A DNA stretch of 64,000 nt from Polyangia bacterium (GTDB lineage: Bacteria > Myxococcota_A > Polyangia > Nannocystales > Nannocystaceae), in NCBI GenBank assembly GCA_030424595.1, contig JAUHWG010000007.1, positions 1-64,000 on the forward strand, given 5' to 3'. This document shows positions 9,788-18,252 of this stretch, one piece after another (the stretch's first letter is position 1; each line of letters opens with the position of its first letter). The notes beneath the pieces are model-generated. The model was not told the origin of the DNA and ran no database searches. It saw only the letters and a list, made by a program, of their open reading frames with translations. Position numbers and translations under genes: made by a program.

Positions 9788-9986
9788 CGTGGGCTGGCGC
9801 GACGGACTCAGCGTGCAGCGTCTCACAGTGAGCCGCGACGCTACACCAAATCGCGCCGGATGTGTGGAGCAAAGCCTGGTTCCCCGACGCGCCTCATCGA
9901 CGCCCGAGCGGGAGAAAATCTGCGGCGGCGGCGAGGCTTTCTTCACCGGAGTGGCGACGCTTCGGCCTTTGCTATGGTGCCTCTCC

Positions 9987-12242
9987 GTGAGGAGCCCGGA
10001 CACTCGGAGAGGGCAACCCGCAGAGGTCACCGTCCGTCAGGTGTGGGGATCGGTGTGGGGGTTGGCGTCGACATGGGTCGCGCCGTTCACCGCGGGCTTC
10101 GTCGTCGTGACAGCCTGCGTCGCCTGCTCTCCAGAGCCGCCGCAGCGGAGCTGTGCCCGCGAGATCTGGGCCCGACCGGAGCGTCCTGGGGCGGAGCTGC
10201 GGGTCGTCGGGTCCTGGGACGACTGGCTCCTGCCCGGGCGGCCGCTGAAGGAGGTCGGCGGGGAGGGCTGGCAGCGGCTCGTCATCGACGATCTCGATCC
10301 CGGCGAGTACGGCTATCTGATCCTCGAGGACGGCGAGGGCAGGGCCGACGAGCTCAACCCGCTCAGCCTCTTCTGGCACGAGCAGGGGGATCTCGAGGTC
10401 TCGCGCCTGGAGGTCGAGGATTGTTCCCTGCCGGCGGTCGAGATCGACGCGGTCGAGGTCGACGCGGGCGGGCAGATGCGGGTCTCGGCCCGGTTCTTGG
10501 CGGCCGCGGGGGAGGCCTCGCCGGTCGGGCGTGACGTCGCGGTTCGCCTGGACGGGGAGGAGCCGCTGCCGGCGTCGGCGGTCTCGGTCGATCCGGCGAG
10601 CGGCTCGATCGAGGTCGTGACCGAAGCGCTCCCCCGCGGCCGCCATTCGCTGGAGATCGAGGCGAGGGCCGAGACCTGCGGCGACGGCTGTCGGACCAGC
10701 GCCGGCGCTCGGGCGCTCGGCTGGGTCGATCCGGTGGCCTCCGATTGGGAGGGGGGCACCCTCTACCACGTGCTCATCGATCGCTACCGCGGTGACGGAG
10801 GTGCTTGGCTGGGCCCGCCGGAGAACCCAGGGGCCCGCGCAGGGGGGACCCTCGGCGGGGTGCAGGCGTCGCTCGAGGACGGCACCCTGGAGCGCCTCGG
10901 GGTCAGCGCGATATGGCTCTCGCCGGTCTACCTCGGCCCTGCGGAGGCTCGCCTCGGCCGCGACGACGACCACCTCTACACCAACTACCACGGCTATTGG
11001 GTGGTCGACGGTCGGGCGGTCGAGCCGGCCTTTGGCGGCGAGGAGGCGCTGCACGCCCTCGTCGCCAGCGCCCACAGTCGCGGGGTACGGGTGCTCCTCG
11101 ACATCGTCCCGAACCATATCTACGAGGACAACCCCTGGGCCGCGGAGCTGAGCGCCGAGGGGAAGATCAACCGCCGCGATCCCCTGTGCATCTGCGGCGC
11201 CGCGGACTGCTCCTGGGGCGAGTACATCCAGACCTGTTGGTTCACCGACTACCTGCCGGACCTCTACTTAAAGGACGCTTCGGTGATGGCGAAGGTGGTC
11301 GCCGACGCGGTCTGGTGGGCCGAGACCTTCGACCTCGACGGCGTCCGCCTCGACGCGGTGCCGATGATGCCGAGGGCCGCGACCCGACGGATCGCGGCGG
11401 GGATCCGGGCGAGCGCCTCCCCGCGTGATGCGCACTTCCTCCTCGGCGAGGTCTTCACCGGTCCGGGCGCCTGGGGGATCGACGCGATCCGCTACTACCT
11501 CGGGCCCGACGGGATCGACTCGGTCTTCGACTTCCCCCTGATGTGGACCCTGCGCGACGTGATCGCCCACGGCAGCGCCGGCTTTGAGGCCGTCGACGCG
11601 ATCCTGGTTCAGACCGAGGCGTCGATCGCCGGCTCCGGGGCGGTGCTGGGGCGGATGATCGGCAATCACGACACCAGCCGCTTCATGACCGAGCTCGCCG
11701 GCGATGGCGGCTCCGATCCCTGGGTGGACCCGCCGGCCCAGCCGAACGACGTCGCCGCCTACGAGCGTCAGGGCCTCGCGCTCGGCCTCAACCTGACCCT
11801 CTCCGGCCTCGCGGTCCTCTACTACGGCGACGAGATCGGGCTCGCGGGCGCCGATGATCCGGACTCGCGCCGGGTCATGCCGAGCGACGCGCAGTTGATC
11901 CCGGCCCAGCGCGCGCTCCGGGAGCAGACCGAGCGCATCGCCCAGCTCCGCCGTTGTCTGCCGGCGCTCGCCGGAGGGGGCCGCGAGACCCTCCTCGCCG
12001 ACGGCGACCTCTACGCCTTCGTCCGCGATCGCGAGGATCTCGAGCCGGCGATCGTCCTCGTCAACCGCGGCGACGCATCGGCGATGCCCACGCTTGATCT
12101 GGGGGATCGAAGCGGCACCTTTGTCGACGTTGTCAGCGGCGAGCCTCTGGTCTTGCCCGGCGGCGCGACGACCGTCGAGATCGGTCCCCGGACGATCCGA
12201 GCGCTCATCCCCGCGAGCTCAGCCTGCGCTCCCGCGCCCTGA
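9987..12242 (+). CDS. GH13 alpha-amylase-family lipoprotein with atypical active site
   Basis: About 751 residues from GTG 9987. GTG 10041 and 10053 are also possible; none has a strong ribosome site. The lipobox is VVTAC (Cys44 from the first start). Residues ~50-135 (ELRVVGSWDDWL...GYLILEDGEG) look like a CBM48-type starch-binding fold and are followed by a second beta domain. The catalytic barrel has DIVPNH, nucleophile Asp456, Glu488 (LLGEVFTG) and Asp562 (GNHDTSRF). After the nucleophile the usual Lys-His is replaced by Pro-Met (GVRLDAVPMM), which should alter substrate binding. It is divergent from the porin operon and lies 45 bases before the next amylase. Confidence 0.87.
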   Translation: MRSPDTRRGQPAEVTVRQVWGSVWGLASTWVAPFTAGFVVVTACVACSPEPPQRSCAREIWARPERPGAELRVVGSWDDWLLPGRPLKEVGGEGWQRLVIDDLDPGEYGYLILEDGEGRADELNPLSLFWHEQGDLEVSRLEVEDCSLPAVEIDAVEVDAGGQMRVSARFLAAAGEASPVGRDVAVRLDGEEPLPASAVSVDPASGSIEVVTEALPRGRHSLEIEARAETCGDGCRTSAGARALGWVDPVASDWEGGTLYHVLIDRYRGDGGAWLGPPENPGARAGGTLGGVQASLEDGTLERLGVSAIWLSPVYLGPAEARLGRDDDHLYTNYHGYWVVDGRAVEPAFGGEEALHALVASAHSRGVRVLLDIVPNHIYEDNPWAAELSAEGKINRRDPLCICGAADCSWGEYIQTCWFTDYLPDLYLKDASVMAKVVADAVWWAETFDLDGVRLDAVPMMPRAATRRIAAGIRASASPRDAHFLLGEVFTGPGAWGIDAIRYYLGPDGIDSVFDFPLMWTLRDVIAHGSAGFEAVDAILVQTEASIAGSGAVLGRMIGNHDTSRFMTELAGDGGSDPWVDPPAQPNDVAAYERQGLALGLNLTLSGLAVLYYGDEIGLAGADDPDSRRVMPSDAQLIPAQRALREQTERIAQLRRCLPALAGGGRETLLADGDLYAFVRDREDLEPAIVLVNRGDASAMPTLDLGDRSGTFVDVVSGEPLVLPGGATTVEIGPRTIRALIPASSACAPAP

Positions 12243-12287
12243 AACGCCGGACCCTGGTGTACACCTTTGCTTGAGATGGAGCCCCCC

Positions 12288-14330
12288 ATGACCCGTACGC
12301 GCGCGCTCACCTCCGTAGCCTGCCTCTCCCTCGTCAACCTCCTCGTCGGGGCCTGCTCCGATCCGCCGCTGCAGTCGGAGAGCGCGACCGAGGGACCGCC
12401 GACCTCGACGATGCCCTACGACCCCTCGGAGGGCGGCGGCGGATCGAGCGGGACCGGGACCGGCGGCACCGACTCGGATCCGACCGTCGGCACCGCGACC
12501 GCGACCACCGGCGAGCCGGAGCCGCCGATGTGTGACGACGCGCTCAAGCGCTGCGCCTACGAGTTCACCTTCCCCGACAGCGGCGAGAGCTCGGTCGACG
12601 TCATGGGCGACTACGCGGCCGACGGCTGGACCAACGGTCGGGCGATGGAGACCGACGGTCGCCAGTGGTCCGTCAGCATCGACGTCCCCTGGGACACGCC
12701 GGTCCAGTACAAGCTGCGGATCGACGGCGACATGTGGATCCCCGACCCGCAAAACCCCGACACCGTCGACGACGGCTTTGGCGGGGTCAACTCGGTGGTC
12801 CAGGGGATGACCTGCGAGTGGTGGAGCTGCGACTCCGGCAACATCGGCACCTTCGACTGGCGCGACTCGGTCATCTACTTTGTCTTCGTCGATCGCTTCA
12901 ACAACGGCGACCAGACCAACGACGATCCGATCGGGGTCGAGTTCGAGGCGGACTGGCAGGGCGGCGACTGGGCTGGGGTCACGGCCAAGATCGAGGAGGG
13001 CTACTTTGACGAGCTCGGGATCAACACCCTCTGGCTCTCCGTGCCCCTCGACAACACCAACGAGAGCGGCGTCGGCGTCGGCGGGGATACCCACAAGTAC
13101 AGCGCCTACCACGGCTATTGGCCGCAGAACTTCGAGACCACCGAGGAGCACTTCGGGACGATGGAGGAGCTCAAGGCGCTGATCGACGCGGCCCATGAGC
13201 GCGACATCAAGGTGATCGTCGACTACGCGATGAACCACGCCCACGCGTCGTCCTCGGTCTACGCCGACAACCCCGGGTGGTTTTGGCCCAACGACAACGG
13301 CCAGGGCGGCAACTGCATCTGCGGCGAGGGCTGCGACTGGGACGCCGACGCGAAGAAGTGTTGGTTCACCGGCTACCTCCCCGACTACAACTTCACAAAC
13401 CAGGCCGCCCGCGACTTCTCGGTCGGCAACGCGATCTGGTGGATCGAGCAGACCGGGATCGACGGCTTCCGCCTCGACGCGGTCAAGCACATCGAGGACT
13501 CGTGGATGCTCGACCTCCGCGCCCGGGTCAAGGCGGAGATCGAGCCGGCGACGATGGAGCACTTCTATATGGTCGGCGAGACCTATACGGGGGATCGCGA
13601 TCTCATCAAGTACTACGTCAAGCCGACGATGCTCGACGGTCAGTTCGACTTTCCGCTGCGGATGAAGGTCGCCGAGAACCTGATCATGCGCCAGGGGACG
13701 ATGAGCGACCTCGAGGGCTTTATGAACTCCAACGACACGTTCTACGGGTCAGGGGTGATGAGCACCTTTATCGGCAATCATGACATCCCGCGGGTGATCC
13801 ACCTCGCCGAGGACAACCCGCTGTGGGGCAGCGCCTGGGACGGCGGCAAGGACAAGGCCTGGGAGGGCAAGCCGGGGCTCCCCGCCGGGATGTCGGCCTT
13901 CGAGCGGATCGCGACCGCCTTCACGCTGCTCCTGACCACCCCAGGGGCGCCGCTCCTCTACTACGGCGATGAGATCGGCCTGCCCGGCGCGGGCGATCCG
14001 GACAACCGCCGCTTCATGCAGTGGGACGGCTACTCGGCGGGGCAGGACTATCTCTTTGACCATGTCGCCCGGCTCCTCGAGCTCCGCGCGGAGTACCCGG
14101 CGACCCGCCGCGGCGCCCGCAAGGGCCTCAGCGCCGACGCCGACACCATGGCCTTTGAGATGAGCGGCGGCGGCGAGTCGGTCTACGTCGTCCTCAACCG
14201 CAGCGACAGCCCCGCGTCCGTCGGCGGCCTGCCCGGGGGCTCCTACACCGACGAGCTCTCCGGCGAGCAGGTCGACGGACCCTCGGTGATGGTCCCGGCC
14301 CGCGGCTCGCGGGTGCTCGTCGCCAACTGA
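12288..14330 (+). CDS. GH13 alpha-amylase-family lipoprotein with N-terminal carbohydrate-binding domain
   Basis: 680 residues. ATG 12288 is chosen because GGAG lies 4-5 bases upstream and it gives a clean lipoprotein signal (LLVGAC, Cys23). A Ser/Thr/Gly linker (to ~80) leads into a CBM48-like domain (VDVMGDYAADGW...YKLRIDGDMWIPDPQNPDTVDDGFGG split over residues ~95-170), then the GH13 barrel. The barrel has DYAMNH, GFRLDAVKH (Asp397), VGETYTG (Glu431) and IGNHD (Asp499), so the triad and the Lys-His are intact. It lies in tandem with the preceding amylase, and both are divergent from the transporter operon. Likely a surface amylase or neopullulanase-type enzyme. Exact specificity cannot be read from the sequence. 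Confidence 0.9.
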   Translation: MTRTRALTSVACLSLVNLLVGACSDPPLQSESATEGPPTSTMPYDPSEGGGGSSGTGTGGTDSDPTVGTATATTGEPEPPMCDDALKRCAYEFTFPDSGESSVDVMGDYAADGWTNGRAMETDGRQWSVSIDVPWDTPVQYKLRIDGDMWIPDPQNPDTVDDGFGGVNSVVQGMTCEWWSCDSGNIGTFDWRDSVIYFVFVDRFNNGDQTNDDPIGVEFEADWQGGDWAGVTAKIEEGYFDELGINTLWLSVPLDNTNESGVGVGGDTHKYSAYHGYWPQNFETTEEHFGTMEELKALIDAAHERDIKVIVDYAMNHAHASSSVYADNPGWFWPNDNGQGGNCICGEGCDWDADAKKCWFTGYLPDYNFTNQAARDFSVGNAIWWIEQTGIDGFRLDAVKHIEDSWMLDLRARVKAEIEPATMEHFYMVGETYTGDRDLIKYYVKPTMLDGQFDFPLRMKVAENLIMRQGTMSDLEGFMNSNDTFYGSGVMSTFIGNHDIPRVIHLAEDNPLWGSAWDGGKDKAWEGKPGLPAGMSAFERIATAFTLLLTTPGAPLLYYGDEIGLPGAGDPDNRRFMQWDGYSAGQDYLFDHVARLLELRAEYPATRRGARKGLSADADTMAFEMSGGGESVYVVLNRSDSPASVGGLPGGSYTDELSGEQVDGPSVMVPARGSRVLVAN

Positions 14331-14569
14331 GCGCGGCGTCGCGGCCACCCTCAGCGCAACGCGCGGTCTGCGACCCGCTGCTCCAGGACTGCCCGGCCGA
14401 TGCCTCTCGCCCGAGCGTCACCATCGGAGAAATCGACCGCGACCTCGACATCTTTGTGAACCGGACGGGAGCGGCCGCGACTACCCCTCCGAGGCTGAGC
14501 AGCAGGCCGAACCCGGCGAGCCCCGCGGCGGGGCGCTCAGCCCACCATCACGACCTTAGAGCTACCATC

Positions 14570-15361
14570 ATGATCCGCGCGAACTTCATCCACACCCTTC
14601 GTATGACCCTCTGCGCAGCGCTTAGCCTCGGCTTGGTCGCCTGCACCGGGATCGATAAGGACACCATCGGCGACAGCGAGAGCGACGGCGACACGACGAG
14701 CGAGGGCGCCACCGGCTCGACCGGCGGCGAGAGCTCGACCGGCGGCGACTCTGCCTCCGACACCGAGATGGGCGGCGACACGGAGGGCGACACGTCGACG
14801 ACGGGGGCGACCACCGGCGCCGATTCGACCTCGACCTCGACCGGCGAGGTGAGCACGAGCGGCTCGACGGGGAGCACCGGAGGCGGCGAAGGCATCGGCG
14901 AGAGCTGCGAGGCGGCCTGCGAGGTGGTCTATGTCTGCCTTGTCGACGAGTACGAGTCGGTCGAGGAGTGCGTCGCCGACTGCATCGCCGAGACAACGCC
15001 GGAGGAGCCCAGCGCAGAGTGCGAGGCGGCTGTCATCGACTTCCACAGCTGCGTCGCTGGGGCGAGCTGTGAGGACTTCGAGCTCGAGACGTTCTGCGAG
15101 GCCGAGGTCGATCTCATGATCGAGCTGTGCGACTTCGGCGGGGAGGAGTGCACGGTCGGCATCGGCGGGGACGCTGAGAGCTGCGGGATCATCCAGGACT
15201 GTGGCGACGGCGCCATGGAGCTGAGCTGCGAGGGCGACAGCTGCTTGTGCCTCCTCGACGAGGAGGTGGTCGGCTCCTGCGAGAACGACGTCTGTGTCGA
15301 TGAGCTCGACCCGAGCGTGCTCTACGACAAGGCGCTCACCTGCTGCGGCTTCGAGTTCTAG
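14570..15361 (+). CDS. Cys-rich lipoprotein, paralogue of the one at 56712-57509
   Basis: 263 residues starting at ATG 14570, with lipobox GLVAC and a ~75-residue Ser/Thr/Gly/Asp linker. The mature domain (~110-263) is acidic and holds about 24 cysteines. It opens with SCEAACEVVYVC, contains ADCIAE, SCEDFELETFCEAEVD and CGIIQDCGDGAMELSCEGDSCLCL, and ends LTCCGFEF. The same Cys spacing and the same end (ECCGW) occur in the lipoprotein at 56712-57509, so this is a family. I do not recognise it outside this sequence type; a disulfide-rich extracellular role is inferred. Its TAG stop lies inside a repeat end (15358-15406). Confidence 0.75.
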   Translation: MIRANFIHTLRMTLCAALSLGLVACTGIDKDTIGDSESDGDTTSEGATGSTGGESSTGGDSASDTEMGGDTEGDTSTTGATTGADSTSTSTGEVSTSGSTGSTGGGEGIGESCEAACEVVYVCLVDEYESVEECVADCIAETTPEEPSAECEAAVIDFHSCVAGASCEDFELETFCEAEVDLMIELCDFGGEECTVGIGGDAESCGIIQDCGDGAMELSCEGDSCLCLLDEEVVGSCENDVCVDELDPSVLYDKALTCCGFEF

Positions 15362-15406
15362 CAGCCCGCGGTGAACGTCCCGTGTGCTCTCGCCACGGGC
15401 TGCTAG
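15358..15406. repeat. Short hairpin repeat at the stop codon (reduced copy of the 166-bp MITE family)
   Basis: CTAGCAGCCCGCGG (15358-15371) and CCACGGGCTGCTAG (15393-15406) form a 14-bp inverted repeat with one mismatch. The 21-base loop keeps a piece like the inside of the longer element (CCCGTGTGCTCTCG against CCCGCGCGCTCTCG). The first CTAG contains the stop codon of the Cys-rich lipoprotein. It could also act as a transcription terminator. Confidence 0.8.
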
Positions 15407-15550
15407 CGGCCTGGAGGTGATCCGAGCGCTCCCGCGCCGTCAGCCGAGCGCTGTGCGGCGTGGGTGCGCGATCTCTCCCCGGAGCGGATAGGGCCGGGCC
15501 TGGTCGCCGGCAGTCTTGGCCGCTCGGAGGAGCGCTCCCCGGCCGCTCGA

Positions 15551-15988
15551 TCAGCCCTTCGGCGGGTCGAGGTCGCGGCGATAGGCCGCCAGCTTCGACC
15601 GGAACTCGTCGCTCCACGGCGTCGGCTTGCGGGTCTCCGGGTGGACGCGGACGATCACCCGCTCACCCCGGGCGTAGTCGATGTCCTCGTCCATCGGCAG
15701 GACGCGAAAGCCAAAGCTCGCCGAGGTCGTGCCCATCCGCTCGACCCAGATCCTCACGCGGACCTGGCCGGTCCCCTCGACCGGCTTGAGGTACTCGAGG
15801 TGGTTGGCGCGGACGAGGTGATGCTGGTCGTTGTCGGCGTTGAAGTCGAGGCGTCCGGCCCAGCCCAGATGCCGCCAGAAGGCGCCGATCGTGTGCTCGA
15901 AGAGGAGCAGGTAGCGGGCGTTGTGGAGGATCTGGAAGGCGTCCAGATCGTCGAAGTAAACCCCGTGGATCAGCTCAAAGAAGCGCAT
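15551..15988 (-). CDS. Acyl-CoA thioesterase, 4HBT/YbgC-like
   Basis: 145 residues in a single hotdog fold, starting at ATG 15988 (MRFFELIHGVYFDDLDAF). The motif DLDAFQILHNARYLLLFEHT matches the YbgC/4HBT active-site segment, in which the Asp is catalytic and the aligned family has 'D.DA.GVVY...Y...FE'. VRANHLEYLKPVEGTGQVRVRIWVERMG is the second strand block, broken here by family-typical loops. The usual reaction is hydrolysis of short acyl-CoA in the cytoplasm. The start has no obvious ribosome site. It is a single gene on this strand and divergent from a possible small membrane protein. Confidence 0.85.
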   Translation of the reverse strand: MRFFELIHGVYFDDLDAFQILHNARYLLLFEHTIGAFWRHLGWAGRLDFNADNDQHHLVRANHLEYLKPVEGTGQVRVRIWVERMGTTSASFGFRVLPMDEDIDYARGERVIVRVHPETRKPTPWSDEFRSKLAAYRRDLDPPKG

Positions 15989-16111
15989 GCAGGCGGAGGA
16001 TAGCGCAGGCCGCCCCGCCGCTCTCGTCGTCTTCATGGGATGTGCGCGGGTGCGCAGCGCAAGGTCAGCCTCAGCCTGGATCTCGCCTTCGACCTCTCCT
16101 ATTGTAGGAGC

Positions 16112-16378
16112 GTGGTCGGTCCCGCCCAAAAGCCCTCGCGTCGCGCGGACCGCTGGGCGCGGGGGCTCCTGCTCGCGCTCCTCGGCATGGTGCTCGGGAC
16201 GACAGCTGTCCTCTTGCTGGGTCCCCGGCCATGTCCTTATGGCGTCCGGGTCCCGGCGCTGGCCAGCTCCGGGCTGGAGAGCGCCGACGAGGAGGGGGAC
16301 GAGGACGCCGACGACGCGCCGATGGAGGCTCTCGGAGGCTCCGTCGCGGATGACACCTGGGGGTCCCTCGGGCCATAG
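16112..16378 (+). CDS. Possible small membrane protein
   Basis: An 88-residue frame from GTG 16112, or 112 residues from ATG 16040. It has a basic N-terminus (KPSRRADRWARG), one strong membrane segment (LLLALLGMVLGTTAVLLLG) and an acidic tail (ESADEEGDEDADDAP). This basic-membrane-acidic layout is plausible for a real gene. However, there is no recognisable family, and GC-rich DNA makes chance frames common. Confidence 0.35.
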   Translation: MVGPAQKPSRRADRWARGLLLALLGMVLGTTAVLLLGPRPCPYGVRVPALASSGLESADEEGDEDADDAPMEALGGSVADDTWGSLGP

Positions 16379-16711
16379 CTGGCCGCGGCGAAGGTCCCGC
16401 TGGTGCCAGCCCTCGTCGGCTACCCGGCTCGGCAATAGCTCCGACCGAAGCTCCGTAGAGCAGGGCTTCGTCGCCGCCAAGGAGGACGATCGTCGCGGCT
16501 CGGGATTTCTCCTCGGCTGGCCGCGGTGAAAATCTGCTGAGGCTCTGGAGGTGTCTTCACCGTGAGCAGCAAAGTTGGGGGCCGCGGGCCTCACGACTTG
16601 AAATATTAGTTGCCTGAACAACAAACATACCAGTGCTTGTGCAAGGAGTTCGCCGCTCCATTGTCATCGCCGCTCCTGCTGGTGTAATCGAGGCTCCTGG
16701 AGGTTCTCCCG
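16379..16711. other. Non-coding stretch with AT-rich patch upstream of the vWA lipoprotein
   Basis: I see no convincing gene here. A patch at about 16595-16640 (GAAATATTAGTTGCCTG, then AACAACAAACATACC) is much richer in AT than its surroundings and is the likely promoter region of the gene at 16712. No clear operator is visible. Confidence 0.5.
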
Positions 16712-18052
16712 ATGTCCTTGATGTCCTTGATGTCCTTGAAGGTCCGAGTTCTCGATCCGCGGCTGGCGCTCTGCCTCGCCGGGCTTACGTTTGTCGCCTG
16801 CGGAGATGATGCCGCGGACTCGAACGGCGGCTCGATCAGCGCCAGCGGCTACGTGACCTCCGCAGGTGTCACCGCAGGTGTGACAGCGAGTGGTTCGGGG
16901 GGCGACAGCGACTCCGACGGGTCCTCGGACTCGGACTCGGGCGACTCCAACTCGGGGGATGCCACGTCGGAGAGCGGGAGCTCGACCTCGGGCGATCCGA
17001 CCAGCGACAGCTCGAGCGGGCCGACGACCGAGCCGACGTCGACGACGAATTCCACCAGCGGCACGACCGGCGGAACGACCGAGGACCCGACGACGGGCGG
17101 CAGCGATAGTGACACCGAGGGCAGCTGCGCCGAGGTCAAGGTGGAGGCTGAGAACAAGAAGCAGCCGGCGGACATCATCTTCGTCATCGATAACTCCGGG
17201 TCGATGGACTACGAGGAGGACGAGGTCCAAAACCACATGAACGACTTCTCCGGTCAGATCATCGACAGCGGCATCGATGCTCATGTGGTCCTTTTGTCGA
17301 ACAACGACATCTGCATCGGCGCGCCGCTCGGATCGGGCCAGTGCCCGGACGACAGCAAGGAGCCGAACTACCTCCACGTCAACGTCGGCATCGGCTCCAA
17401 CGACGCCCTCAGCAAGCTCCTGGCCAACGTCGACAAGTGGCAGGACATGATGCGCCCGGACGGGGCCAAGCACGTGATCGTCGTCTCCGACGATGACTCC
17501 AACATCGGCGCGGGGACCTTCAACACCGAGTTCAAGGCGCTCGGACCCTCCTACGAGGACTACAAGTTCCACGCGATCGTCGGCACCTGGGACGTCGGCG
17601 ACGTGTTCAAGTGCGCTGGCGATCCCTTCTGCTGCGCGACGATCGCGGACGAGGGCAAGGTCTACAAGAGCCTCGTCGGCATGACAGGCGGGGTGCTCGG
17701 GCCGCTCTGCGACGGCGGCAAGCAGAAGTTCGACCAGCTCTTCGACACCCTGTCGACGGAGGTCGTCCAGGAGGCGACGATCGCCTGTGAGTGGGATATC
17801 CCCGAGCCGATGGGCATGGAGATCGACTTCGGCAAGGTCAACGTCGACTACCTCGACGGCATGGGCGACAAGCAGCCGATCCCCAAGGTCGACGGCGCCG
17901 ACGCCTGCGGGGACCTCGAGGCCTGGTACTACGACGACGAGAACATGCCGACCAAGATCTTCGCCTGCCCGTCGCTGTGCATGAAGATCCAGGGCAACAA
18001 GGACGCGAAGGTCGACGTCAAGTTCGGCTGCGAGTCGCTCATCCCACAGTGA
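16712..18052 (+). CDS. von Willebrand factor A lipoprotein
   Basis: 446 residues. The start is ATG 16712, where TGGAGG lies 8 bases upstream. The start codon falls in three tandem copies of ATGTCCTTG, so translation could begin at any of three ATGs. The lipobox is FVAC. After a ~100-residue Ser/Asp/Gly linker comes a vWA domain: IIFVIDNSGSMDYEEDEV (MIDAS DxSxS), then HVIVVSDDDSNIG. Paired cysteines follow (FKCAGDPFCC, ADACGDLEAW, FACPSLCMK). Such proteins bind a divalent metal and a ligand at the cell surface. The partner is unknown, and neighbours give no clue. Confidence 0.88.
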   Translation: MSLMSLMSLKVRVLDPRLALCLAGLTFVACGDDAADSNGGSISASGYVTSAGVTAGVTASGSGGDSDSDGSSDSDSGDSNSGDATSESGSSTSGDPTSDSSSGPTTEPTSTTNSTSGTTGGTTEDPTTGGSDSDTEGSCAEVKVEAENKKQPADIIFVIDNSGSMDYEEDEVQNHMNDFSGQIIDSGIDAHVVLLSNNDICIGAPLGSGQCPDDSKEPNYLHVNVGIGSNDALSKLLANVDKWQDMMRPDGAKHVIVVSDDDSNIGAGTFNTEFKALGPSYEDYKFHAIVGTWDVGDVFKCAGDPFCCATIADEGKVYKSLVGMTGGVLGPLCDGGKQKFDQLFDTLSTEVVQEATIACEWDIPEPMGMEIDFGKVNVDYLDGMGDKQPIPKVDGADACGDLEAWYYDDENMPTKIFACPSLCMKIQGNKDAKVDVKFGCESLIPQ

Positions 18053-18231
18053 CCGTGACCCTTCTGGCTCCCTGACTCGGCCGGACTGCGTCGCGGCCGA
18101 GAGGGGGTGCCTGGGGCGAGGCGCGGGAGCACACAGGGCCCTCGCGGGGACGTGTCCAGCGTCCTAGCAGGACGACCTGCGGGCGCAAGGGGGCTCATCG
18201 CCCACGCTGACGTGTGCGCCGGACTCTCCCT

Positions 18232-18243
18232 GTGGGCTGCTAG
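18232..18243. repeat. Solo end of the CTAG-ended repeat
   Basis: GTGGGCTGCTAG matches the right terminus of the MITE (CACGGGCTGCTAG) at 51160-51172, with one change. It lies 9 bases before the GTG start of the VanX-like gene. No matching left end is clear; CCTAGCAGG at about 18163 may be a remnant. Confidence 0.45.
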
Positions 18244-18252
18244 TATCGGGCC

